A DNA stretch of 64,000 nucleotides from positions 266,299 to 330,298 of the forward strand of contig CAVXNX010000014.1 of NCBI GenBank assembly GCA_963763215.1, given 5' to 3'. The stretch is from DASQZK01 sp963763215. GTDB taxonomy: Bacteria > Bacteroidota > Bacteroidia > Bacteroidales > GCA-2748055. Each line of letters begins with the position of its first letter. The stretch's first letter is position 1. The position numbers and the translations under genes are program-made. This document shows positions 50,225 through 59,374 of the stretch, in pieces. The notes under the pieces are model-generated. The model was given only the letters and a program-made list of their open reading frames with translations, was not told the DNA's origin and searched no databases.

Positions 50225-52138
50225 ATGAGCACGATCAAGAAATACCCGGTCATACTAATCGATCCTGGCAGCCCTTTTCTTCTTTCCGTCATGTGAGAAA
50301 TTCCTGAATCCGGAGCAGAAGCTCAACATCACGGAAGACCGCCTGTTTAATGACTGGTATGAATACCGGTCGGTGGAGATGGGGATGTACGCCCTGCAGC
50401 AGAAACTCGTGGAACAACTGGTGGTCCTCGGGGAACTCAGGGGTGACCTGCTGACCATAACCGACAATGCCACGGCCGATCTCAGGGATGTCTACAATTT
50501 TAATGTCTCCAGGGATAACAAGTATGCTTCTCCGACCAATTTTTTCAAGCTGATCTCGGCATGCAATAATTTCATCCGGGTGCTGGAACGGGAACACCCC
50601 GAAGTCCTCGATAAACAGAAGCCCGTATCCAATTATGACAAACTTTACGGTGAGGCTCTCTGTATGCGTGCATGGGCCTATTTCAATGCCGTCAGGATTT
50701 ACGGGGAAGTGCCCTATATCCCTGAATCACTCGTCACCATCGATGAGATCGAGAATTTCGTGAATTCCCCCGGAACTTATATCGACAGTGTCTACATCAA
50801 TTTTTCAACCGACGGATATTACAATGATACGGTCTACAACAATCAGCCCGTCACCCTGGAAAAACAGTTTTATGACACCGATAAAATCGTTGATGTTTTC
50901 AGCGATCAGCTCGAGAACAAAATTAAGGACGTCGGGGTCAATCACTACATCGACAACGGTGATGATTCCTGGCAGGTCACGATCTGGAATACGTATGCGC
51001 TTCATGCCCTCCTCGGCCAGATGTATCTCACCCGGGGCGACCTGATGAAGGCTAAAATTCATTTCGATGCCATCATGTTTAACACTGAAGCTGCCGCGAC
51101 ATATGCGGATAACGATGGATAACAACACGACCAATCCGCTTGCGTTACCAGCTCGATCAAAAGTTTTCCTATAGCAACTGGCAGAATATTTTCAAAACCA
51201 TTGAAAACAACGAGCATATCTATACGATCTGGTTCAATAAGGCTAATTTTCAGAAAAATACGCTTCAGGATCTCTTTGATCCGCGTCCGCCGCATAAATA
51301 TATGCTTCAGCCCAGCGGTCCGGCGATCTTTAAATGGGAGACGGTTTGGTACGGTCAGTCCATTGGACCCAAAGATCCTTTTGATCCCGCCAAGACAAAG
51401 ATGACTTCGGTTGGGTACCCGGGCGATTTCTACCGGGGATTTGGTTCATCGTATCTCTACCTGAAGGGAAACGGCATACTCGATCCCATGCAGTTTTTAA
51501 AGATGCTCGATCTGAGGATGCATGGTGATGAAAGAGGTGTGGAAGCCATCATGGACGGCGTGGATACGGTCGTCTGGAAATATTGCATCGATAAGGGAAT
51601 CTTCGACGAGGATGCCAATTTTATCGTTTACCGTGCCGGAGGCATTCACCTCTACCAGGCTGAGGTCCTGACTTATCTGGCGTATATGGATGGATCCGGA
51701 TCAGTCAGTTCCCATGCCAGGGATGCCATTAATATTGTCAATAACGGAGCCTATTTCAATGATCAGACAAACCGGGCGCAAGAAGGGGTAAAAGGCCGTG
51801 CGGGGATCTATTTTACCAGCGATGACGGGATATTAACGGCTCTTGACGACCATTATATTCACGATCCTTATACCAATAAGATCATCGGGTACGAGAACCT
51901 GAGCAATAGTCTGACGGCCAAGCACTATCTTATCGAAAATGAGATCATGGATGAACGGGCCAGGGAACTTGCCTACGAGGGGGAACGATTTTATGACCTG
52001 ATGCGTGTGGCTAAACGGCGAAATGATCCGGGCTACCTGGCCAAAGCCGTCTCCTCAAAATTCCCGGAAGGCCAGCGGAGCGCCATGTACAATTTGCTGC
52101 TGAATGAAGAAAACTGGTATATCCATTATTTTAATTAG
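50225..52138 (+). CDS. Second SusD-like lipoprotein (two apparent frameshifts)
   Basis: The start MSTIKKYPVIL leads, after an apparent extra G near 50262, into ILAALFFFPSCEKFLNPEQK, a lipoprotein signal. SusD features include ALCMRAWAYFNAVRIYGEVP, YALHALLGQMYLTRGDLMKA, and the C-terminal ARELAYEGERFYDLMRVAKR and NLLLNEENWYIHYFN. A base appears missing near 51118. The merged protein is about 637 residues, longer than the first SusD. It is the last gene of the plus-strand operon and is followed by a long palindrome. Confidence 0.88.
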
Positions 52139-52259
52139 TGCTTGCAAGAAAACGCCAATAGCTGCGTTATGCTCGACTTCAAAACAGTCATTTACGAATA
52201 GTAAACTCCTGTTTTTCAGTCATCGCAAGCCTTGCTCTTGACGTTTTCTTATCAAGCAC
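52138..52259. repeat. Long palindromic element (nested hairpins) after susD
   Basis: GTGCTTGCAAGAAAACG (52138-52154) pairs with CGTTTTCTTATCAAGCAC (to 52259) with two changes. An inner stem pairs AAAACAGTCATTTAC with GTAAACTCCTGTTTT. The whole is about 122 bp and could act as a terminator, a small non-autonomous mobile element or both. The rest of the gap to 52648 is AT-rich and I see no gene in it. Confidence 0.75.
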
Positions 52260-52648
52260 GGCTAAAAAACATGAGTTTTCTTTCTGACACTAATTAATAA
52301 TGCGGAATACGTCGTGTCCGGTTTAAAATTTAAAACCCATAGAATTCGCATTCTCACAGCATGTCAGGAGGGTTTTGATTTTTTTTGATTTGAAATGAAA
52401 AATATCCCAACGAGGATAATTCACTGTGGTGAAGTATGATGTAATTGTGGTATTGTCAATGATTTAAGAATTCAATAGAACGAAAACCAATCCGGGAATT
52501 CCATGATATTATATTAACCGGACAGTCGTAATCCGGATCAATTGTTTAGATTGAAAATTTTTCCGTTGACGCTATTCAACCCCTTCAGGATTGGTCCTCA
52601 CCGCAGGTGAAATGACGCCATGCAAGGCAACCCAGAATCCCCATCCGG

Positions 52649-55506
52649 TCACAACCGGATCATCTTCATCCTGTAAATCCCGCTCTTCGACTCAATAACC
52701 ACTTCATAATATCCCGGGGGCAGTGCGGAGGTATCGATGTCGGCATCCCCCTGCAATTTCCTGTCGGAAAGAATGTTTCCGCTCACTGAGAAGATGCGGA
52801 GACGGAATTCACCCGGTTTTTGGGAGGTAACGTGGATCGTGCCGTTGTTGGGATTGGGGTACACGGCGAACGGCCCGTTTGTGCTTTGTCCGGGAATAAA
52901 ATCTTTGCAGGTCGCCGAATCGAGAACGGGAGTGATGCCGGTATTCCCGCCGGCGCAATTGCCGCATGAGTCGACAAAGGCGGATCCCCCCGGGTCACCA
53001 TTACAATCGGGCACCGGGTTGCAGACGTCCGGATCGAGGACCGGATCGACACCGGTTGTCCCGCCGGCGCAGGTGCCGCAGGAATCGATAAAGGCTGTTC
53101 CGTTTTCCTCGCCATTGCAGTCCACGGGCGGGTTACAGGCTTCGGGATCGAGAATGGGCGTAATTCCCGTATTTCCTGCGGCACAGACACCGCAGGAATC
53201 GCTGAAAGCGCTTCCGTTTTCGTCTCCATTGCAGTCCACGGGCGGATTACAGGCCTCCGGATCCAGGACGGCTGTCCGGCCGGTATTGCCTTCGGAACAT
53301 ATGCCACAGGAGTCGATAAAGGCGGATCCTCCCAGGTCGCCATTGCAATCGGGCACCGGATTGACAAACCTCCGGATCGAGGACGGGTTCGACGCCTGTG
53401 GTCCCGCCTGCGCAGGTGCCGCAGGAATCGATAAATGCCGTACCGCCGGCGATGCCATAGCAATCGACCGGGGCACAGCCATCCGGATCCAGGGTCGGGG
53501 TGACGCCCGTATTCCCGCCGGCACATACGCCGCAGGAGTCGATGAAGGCGGTTCCGCCGGCATCACCGTGACAGTCGGTGCCATGGGTCACGAATTTCGA
53601 CAGCAGGGTGATGTAATTCACCTGGTAACCGCAGCTGTTCTCGGTGACCGACCAGGAATTCAGCGGCCAGCTGGTGTTGAAGTCCTTGTAGGATTTCTGT
53701 GCCGGCTGACCTTTGGGGGGTGAAATCGATTCGGAGGTGCATTGGGCATTGTTGGATGACGAGCCGCAGCCGCCGGGACAGCAGCCGTCCCAGTCGTAGC
53801 CCGGATTCGCCCCTCCGGTGAGAAAGCCCGGCGGCGGACCGTAAGTCGATACGCCCACCCGGTCCCATAACGGACTTCCGTTACTGAACCAGCTGTGGTA
53901 AAACTCGTTCACGCCGTTTTCGGCTCCATGGTCGTACATATTCGACAGGTAAACAAAAGCCAGCGGATTGACGCCATGGATGTAGTTGATGTAGGTCAGG
54001 GCTGCATCCCGCATGGTATTTTCCGTTGCCGGATCGATGCCGAAGGTGATCATGTCGTAGTACATTCTTCCCTGCAGGGCTTTCACCCCGTTGCTGCCCC
54101 AGGTATAATCCTTCATGTACGCAGAGGTAGGGATCTTTCCGGGACGACCAGGCCGGCAGATTATCGCCACCGTTTTTCAGGGCGTTTTTATAGGTATTCA
54201 GGATATCGTCCCTGACACTTTGCGGTTGCCTCATCCAGTCCGGTATAGTACAGTACGATATCCTGGTTGTCGGCTTCGAAAGGGTAAGGCGTAATTCCAC
54301 TGAAAAAGGTGAGCCTGGTGGTAGTTGGCAGTCGAAAAAGCTTCGATAAGACGGGTCTCCGGTCGCTTCCAGGAGGTAACAGGCTGTTTTCAGTTTGGCC
54401 ATAAGCCGGCCGTAGTCATCGGTTTCCTGGTCACCGGCGGCAAGTCCGCTCGAATTATTCGAGGAAGTGTTGTTGTGAAAGATCACCGCCGGGTTGGCCA
54501 CGGCCCAGTCCCAGGCTTTTTCGGCCCGGGCGAGCAATGTGTCGGCGTAAGCCGTCATTCCCTGTCCCCGGTAGACGACGGAGCTGATGGCGAAAGCCGC
54601 TGCCGTATTCAGGGTGGCCGAGGTGCTGGCGGGTCCGTAATAGCTGGGACCTGTGGCAGCAGAAGGCGGGCTGCCGTGTGATTCGCCCACGATACTCAGC
54701 ACGCCGCCGTCACTTTCCTGCATCCGCAGCAGAAAGTCGATGCCCCATTTGGTCTCATCGAGGATGTCGGGTATGCCGTTGCCCGATTCGGGGATGTTGT
54801 AGTCATCGCCCCATGCATCAGGCTTTTCCTTGAAGGCTTTCACCAGCGCCACCACATAACTGGCCGTCCAGTTGGTGTACTTGTTGTAATCGCCGGCATC
54901 GTACCAGCCGCCGCTGAGATCCTTTTCGGTCGCCGGGTTGTTCTTATCGAAGAACGACCGGCAATTCTTATCCTGCAGCGGACCGATATGGCTGGCGCCG
55001 TCGGCCCAGCCCTGCCCGGCATACTGTGCCTCTTTGGGAAAACCCACCCGCTGGTAAAAGAACATGCGCATCGCCTGTTTCAGGACGTCATTGTACACAT
55101 TTTCGGCAATATCGAATTCATACGACCGCAGGTTATTCTCTTCATCGAGGATATAGTAAGAACCCGATTGGGTCACCGAAGAAAAGTCGAAATGCCAGGC
55201 CTTATCGCCTGAAGAGGCGTCCGCATTTCCACTGTTCCATATCACCGGGCTGCCGGCGAAGATCTTTTCACCGGTGCGGGCGTTCACCACGAAAAATTTC
55301 GATCCCGGCGCATACGATTCCGAAGCATCGAAGCCGGTGACCGGATCTTTCAACACCGCGATTTTTTTGGCCTCCGGGGGATAGCCGAACTGGTCGGTGA
55401 TGATGAACTTCGAGATTTCCTGTGACATGGCCGTCATCGACAAAGCCATAGCCATTAGCGTAAACAAGATTTTGCGGAACATAAGCATTGTTATTTTGTT
55501 ATTCAT
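52649..55506 (-). CDS. GH9 cellulase with six Cys-rich repeats and T9SS tail (five apparent frameshifts)
   Basis: Merged length is about 950 residues. After the signal peptide comes an Ig-like N-terminal cellulase domain (FIITDQFGYPPEAKKIAVLK). The GH9 (alpha/alpha)6 catalytic domain has GGWYDAGDYNKYTNWTASYV (catalytic Asp pair), DYNIPESGNGIPDILDE, HGVNPLAFVYLSNMY and the C-terminal SWSVTENSCGYQVNY (probable catalytic Glu in TENS). Six Cys-rich repeats (52900-53575) and a T9SS sorting domain follow. Three nearby +1 shifts (about 54345, 54283, 54217) cancel out, and others lie near 54128 and 53365. It is a paralogue of the next GH9. A start at 55482 (MFRKILFTLMAMA) is also possible. Confidence 0.9.
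52900..53575 (-). repeat. Six tandem 38-residue Cys-rich repeats in the GH9 protein
   Basis: Each unit follows DCxGxxxGxAxxDsCGxCxxGxTGxxPxLDxxxC. The six units begin DCHGDAGG, DCYGIAGG, DCNGDLGG, DCNGDENG, DCNGEENG and DCNGDPGG. The acidic DCNGD start resembles a calcium-binding loop, and four Cys per unit allow disulfides. It lies between the catalytic and sorting domains, so it is probably a stiff linker. At DNA level it is a tandem repeat of about 114 bp. Confidence 0.9.
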
Positions 55507-55514
55507 TTTATTTC

Positions 55515-55770
55515 AACCGACCACCGACCACCGACCACCGACTACCAAACCCGAGGCCCTTCGACTTCGCTCAGGGACCGGATTACGGACTTCATATTTA
55601 AGAACGAAAAAGGTCGTTTCGACTCCGCTCAACGACCGGCGAAGAACGTTATTCCGGATAATGACACCGCCCACCGACTACCGCCCACCGATTACCGATT
55701 ACCGACTACCGACCACCGCCCACCGACCACCGATTACCGATTACCGACTACCGACTACCGACCACCGACT
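55515..55770. repeat. Heptamer arrays between the two GH9 genes
   Basis: ACCACCG, ACTACCG, ATTACCG and CCCACCG units occur head to tail at 55515-55547 and 55665-55770. Between them are two short imperfect copies related to CGACTTCGCTCAGGGACC and CGACTCCGCTCAACGACC. The family is the same as at 8985-9046 and 9691-9752. The right-hand array runs into the 3' end of the second GH9 gene and supplies its stop codon. Confidence 0.85.
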
Positions 55771-57669
55771 TCCCCCCCAACAAACTTCGACAACAGCCTC
55801 ACATACCTCACCTGGTAACCGCAACTGTTCTCCGTGATCTCCCAGGAGTTCAGGGGCCAGCTGGTGTTGAAATCCTTGTACGATTTCTGGTCGGGCTGGC
55901 CTCGCGGGGGATCGATGGATTCGGAAAAGCACTGGGCATTGTTTTCTTTGGTGTTGCAGTTCTCCGGACAGCACCGGTCCCAGTTGTAATGCGGATTGGC
56001 GCCACCCGTCAGGTAACCCGGGGGAGGACCGTAGGTTGAGACGCCTACACGGTCCCATTTTTCACTGCCGTTGCAGAACCAGGAATGGTAGAATTCGTTG
56101 GCGCAGTTATCGCCGCCGTAATGATACATGTTCGACAGGTAGACCATGTTCAGGGGGTTTACGCCGTGGATGTAATGCACATAGTTCAGGGCGGCTTCTT
56201 TGCATTCAGAATTCAAATCAGGATCGATGCCAAAATACACCACATCATAGAACAGGCTTCCCTGGGCCGATTTGGTGGCATTGCTTCCCCAGGTATAATC
56301 CTTGATGCAGGCGAAGTACGGATCCATAATGTTTTCCTGGGCCGGCAGGTTGTAGGCCCCGGTTGTCATTGCATCCCGGAAGGCTTTCCTGATCTCCTCC
56401 TGAACGGCGGGGGTACCGTTTTTCAGGGTGGTGTAGTCAAGCAGGGTTTCCGTATCGGTCGATTCGAAGGGAGAAGCATCGTGGTTGCGGATCAGCCTGG
56501 CTTCCCTGAAATGGCTGTCGAAGAAATCCCGGAAGGACACGTCACCGGTGGTTTCGAACAGGTACAATGCAGCTTCCAGCCTGACCATGCCACGCTCGTA
56601 TTCGCCGATTTCCATTCTTCCGGCACCCAGGCCCTGGGAATGGTATCTGGGATCGTTGTTGTTGAAGAGTACGCGGGGGTTGGCTTCGGCCCATTTCCAG
56701 GCGCGGAGGGCGGCTTCGAGAAGTTTGCCTGCATAATCGGCCTGCCCCGTCTGTTTGTAGACCTTAGCGCTGATGGCGAAGGCTGCCGCCGTGTTTAAGG
56801 TGGCGGACGTATTGGCCGGTCCGTAATAGGAGGGACCTTTGGCAGCGGAAGGGGGGCTGGCGTGGGATTCGCCCACGATGCTCAGCACGCTTCCATCGTC
56901 AAGCTGGAGGCGCAGGAGGTGATCCGTTCCCCATTTCACTTCATCCAGGAGGTCGGGGATGCCGTTGCCCGATTCGGGGATGTTGTAATCGTCGGTCCAG
57001 ACCTGTTGGGTTTTCGAGATAGGCTTTCATGAGGTCGACGACATAATTGGCCGTCCAGCTGGTATACTTGTTGTAATCGCCGGCATCGTACCATCCGCCG
57101 CTCACATCGTGTTCGGTGGCGGGGTTGTCCTTGTCGAAGAAGGACCGGCAGTTTTTATCCTGCAGCGGGCCGATATGGCTGGCTCCATCGCTCCAGCCAG
57201 GTCCGGTATATTTTTCTTCCTTTTTGAAGCCGGCCCGCTGGTAGAAGAAGGTGCGGACAGCCTGGCGGAGCACTTTATTGTAGACGTCTTCCCCGATGGT
57301 GAATTCGAAGGATTTTTTGTTGTTTTCTGTATCCAGTACATAGTACTCCCCCGGAGTGGTTACGGCCGAGAAGTCGAAGTGCCAGGCCTGGTCGCCCGAG
57401 GAGGGATCCGTTTCCCCGTTATTCCAGGGCGTTGACTCTCCTTCGAAGACCTTATTTCCATTGCTGATGTCGACGAGGGCATAGGTTTTTCCGGGGATGA
57501 ATGTTTCCGTGGAGTCGAAGCCTGTCCGGGAATTTTTAATGACGGCGACTTTTTTTGAATCCGGGAGGTAGCCGAATTGGTCGACGATGATGGACCGGCA
57601 TTCTTCCTGGGCGATGGCCACGGCAGATACAGACAGGGCCATGACCAAAGTCAGCAGTTTGGAGATCAT
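55755..57669 (-). CDS. GH9 cellulase without sorting domain (one apparent frameshift)
   Basis: Merged length is about 638 residues. It has a signal peptide (LLTLVMALSVSAVAIAQ), an Ig-like domain (IIVDQFGYLPDSKKVAVIKN), and a GH9 domain with GGWYDAGDYNKYTSWTANYV and NSWEITENSCGYQVRYVRLL. It is clearly homologous to the neighbouring GH9 throughout. The frame breaks near 57010; dropping one A gives NPQVWTDDYNIPESGNGIP. Unlike its paralogue it ends directly after the catalytic domain (LLSKFVGGEVGGR), and the TAG stop lies inside the heptamer array. Either it is a natural short form or it lost its repeats and T9SS tail. A C-run of seven at the junction makes the exact end uncertain. Confidence 0.87.
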
Positions 57670-57832
57670 GGTAGGCGTTTTAGTTAGTGAGTATTACAAG
57701 GATAGTGAAAAATTTTCGGATTTGGGAGAATTTAAGCTGGTTTTTCTCCGGTCCGGGCGCCTGTGCTAAAGCTTCAGCTATGGCATGTGAAAGATGATGT
57801 GGTTCAAAAAGCATGTGTTACGTTCGAATTTT

Positions 57833-57862
57833 CTTCACCCGCAAAGCGGGTGAAGTTTTTTT
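57833..57862 (+). terminator. Terminator-like hairpin with T-run
   Basis: CTTCACCCGC (57833-57842) and GCGGGTGAAG (57846-57855) pair perfectly around AAA and are followed by seven Ts. No plus-strand gene ends nearby, so it may be part of a repeat family and not a gene terminator. Confidence 0.5.
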
Positions 57863-58246
57863 ACCACGAAGCCACAAAGGTTCAAAGTACACGAAGGTTA
57901 ACGAAACGGTATATAGCAGGACGTTGAAAAGACAGGATGCTTCACCGCTTTGCGGATGAAGGCGAGAGGATGCCTCAAAGGCCTTTGGAATTTGGCTACG
58001 CAAAACGCTGAAAGCGTTTAATAAACAGTAGCCCGGGGTGAAACCCCGGGTAAGGAATGGACGTTTACCACAACTCTGAAAGAGTTGAACAGGGAATACC
58101 GTATTTCAGGTTGTCCAGCCTTCGATCACCATCAAACCATCAGGGCTGCCTTCGTGTGCTAATATCTAAGGCACTGATTACCAGCCACTACCCGTTTGCC
58201 TCCGGCGAAACAGAATTTCTGACTTCCGGCTGTGCGAAACAGCAGC

Positions 58247-58382
58247 CCATCACCCCATCACCCCATCACCTCCATCACCCCATCACCCCATCACTCATCA
58301 CCCATCACTCCATCACCCCATCACCTCATCACCCCATCACTCCATCACTCCATCACCTCATCACCCCATCACCTCATCACTC
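58247..58382. repeat. Tandem octamer array, CATCACCC type
   Basis: About 17 head-to-tail imperfect copies of CATCACCC, CATCACTC and CATCACCT variants. There are no spacers, so this is not a CRISPR array. Slippage-prone length variation is expected. Confidence 0.85.
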
Positions 58383-58563
58383 CGAAGCTCTATCACCTCC
58401 TCACCTCCCCATCACTCCCCAATTTATTCTCATTCCTAATAATACCAACCTCTTTGAAGAATACAGAATTTGAATTAGTTTTATTAAACAACCGGGAGGG
58501 TTCTGTGAATGCGTGTTTTGGGGGATGAAGGAATCCGTAATGAATAAAATGAATACTTAAAAA

Positions 58564-58977
58564 ATGGAATTTGCAAACTATTTTGATTCAGCCGAGGCAC
58601 AGCTGGCCATGTTCATGAAAATGGCGAAAGCCGACGGCGAGATCGTTCAGTCCGAAATGATTTTTCTGAAAATGCTGGCGCGGAAATTGGGAATTTCTGA
58701 CACTGATTTTGAAAGCATCCTGACACATTGCGATCAGTATGCGTATATGCCACCGGCGAACCAAAAAGACCGGTATATTACCTTTTATGTTATCCTTCAG
58801 ATGATGAAGGTCGATCTGACGATAAAAAATGAAGAAGTAGGATTCTGCCTGGAAGTCGGGAAGAGGTTGTATATCGATGAAAACACGATCATCGATATCC
58901 TTGAATTCTCGAAAAAGCAGGAAAAAAAGGTTGTGGGGTATGAGGAGATTGAAAAGATGATTTTGGATGGTATGTAG
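58564..58977 (+). CDS. TerB-like small helical protein
   Basis: The 137-residue protein is all-helical and resembles the TerB/DjlA-N fold. The motif AMFMKMAKADGEIVQSEMIF near residue 14 has the acidic ADGEI with the following Glu, typical of TerB-like domains. A second acidic repeat is around VGKRLYIDENTIIDILEF. TerB-like proteins bind metal and are linked to stress or surface complexes, but the role here is unknown. The gene stands alone between the repeat region and the AT-rich island. No signal peptide is seen. Confidence 0.72.
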   Translation: MEFANYFDSAEAQLAMFMKMAKADGEIVQSEMIFLKMLARKLGISDTDFESILTHCDQYAYMPPANQKDRYITFYVILQMMKVDLTIKNEEVGFCLEVGKRLYIDENTIIDILEFSKKQEKKVVGYEEIEKMILDGM

Positions 58978-59324
58978 GAGATCAGGAATCCGTTTAGTCG
59001 GTTTATTGGGAGCAGGAGAGGTCATTCCCGGTGGTACGGAAAACGGGATACAAATAAACAGTATACTTTGATTCACCCTCAATGCCTGGTTGACTATTGT
59101 TTTTGAATGCCATCGGGGTGGATGACGGGTATCATGGATGGGAATCGATGGAGAAGATTGATTTAACGGCAGGATCGATAGTGAAGGAGAAAGGCATAGG
59201 AGGTTTGGCGGAATTGAAATATATACGTGGATCATATAAACATATTCGCCCGGATTGGCATGGTATGTTCATGTCATAAGTCCGACAAATGAAATATAAA
59301 TTCAACAGGTTAACATACACAGAT
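58978..59324. other. Gap before the AT-rich cassette region
   Basis: No gene is supported; a 60-codon frame from a TTG at 59097 has no recognisable content. Base composition changes across this gap from moderate GC to strongly AT-rich. I see no integrase and no attC-type palindrome ending at 59325. If the units to the right are integron cassettes, an attI-like or degenerate site would lie here. Confidence 0.5.
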
Positions 59325-59333
59325 GTTGGCAGC
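59325..59333 (+). other. Left boundary core of cassette 1 (GTTGGCAGC)
   Basis: GTTGGCAGC is the exact reverse complement of GCTGCCAAC at 61945-61953, the start of the palindrome that closes the same unit. In integron cassettes the bases after the G of the left core and the R'' box of the cassette's own attC come from one circular molecule and match in this way. The TIR gene starts 42 bases later. Confidence 0.6.
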
Positions 59334-59374
59334 AAGCATAAGAGACATCCTACTAACAATAAAACATTTGAGAA

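Larger units (their letters stand above)
57670..58563. other. Repeat-rich intergenic region
   Basis: I see no convincing gene in these 894 bases. There is a terminator-like hairpin with T7 at 57833-57862 (CTTCACCCGC and GCGGGTGAAG). Several short palindromes follow: AACGCTGAAAGCGTT at 58004, CCCGGGGTGAAACCCCGGG at 58032 and AACTCTGAAAGAGTT at 58072. An octamer array of CATCACCC-type units spans about 58247-58382. An open frame through the array (58057-58473) looks like chance, since it is low-complexity His/Pro/Ser/Ile. Confidence 0.7.

Noticed and set aside
55397..55837. Open frame across the heptamer arrays
   Set aside because: It is low-complexity (Thr/Asp/Arg/Pro repeats) and arises from the heptamers read in one frame.
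101..57669. Programmed +1 frameshifting or mass pseudogenisation
   Set aside because: Shifts occur at different sequences in unrelated genes, lie in homopolymers or duplicate neighbouring bases, and include compensating pairs. Conserved sequence continues exactly. Sequence error explains this better.
58247..58382. Possible CRISPR array
   Set aside because: The unit is 8 bases and contiguous, with no spacers and no cas genes nearby.
58057..58473. 138-codon open frame
   Set aside because: Its second half is only the CATCACCC array (His/Pro/Ser/Ile) and its first half lies in palindromic repeats.
59097..59279. 60-codon frame starting with TTG before the cassette region
   Set aside because: It has a weak start, no recognisable domain and no start signal, and may be chance.
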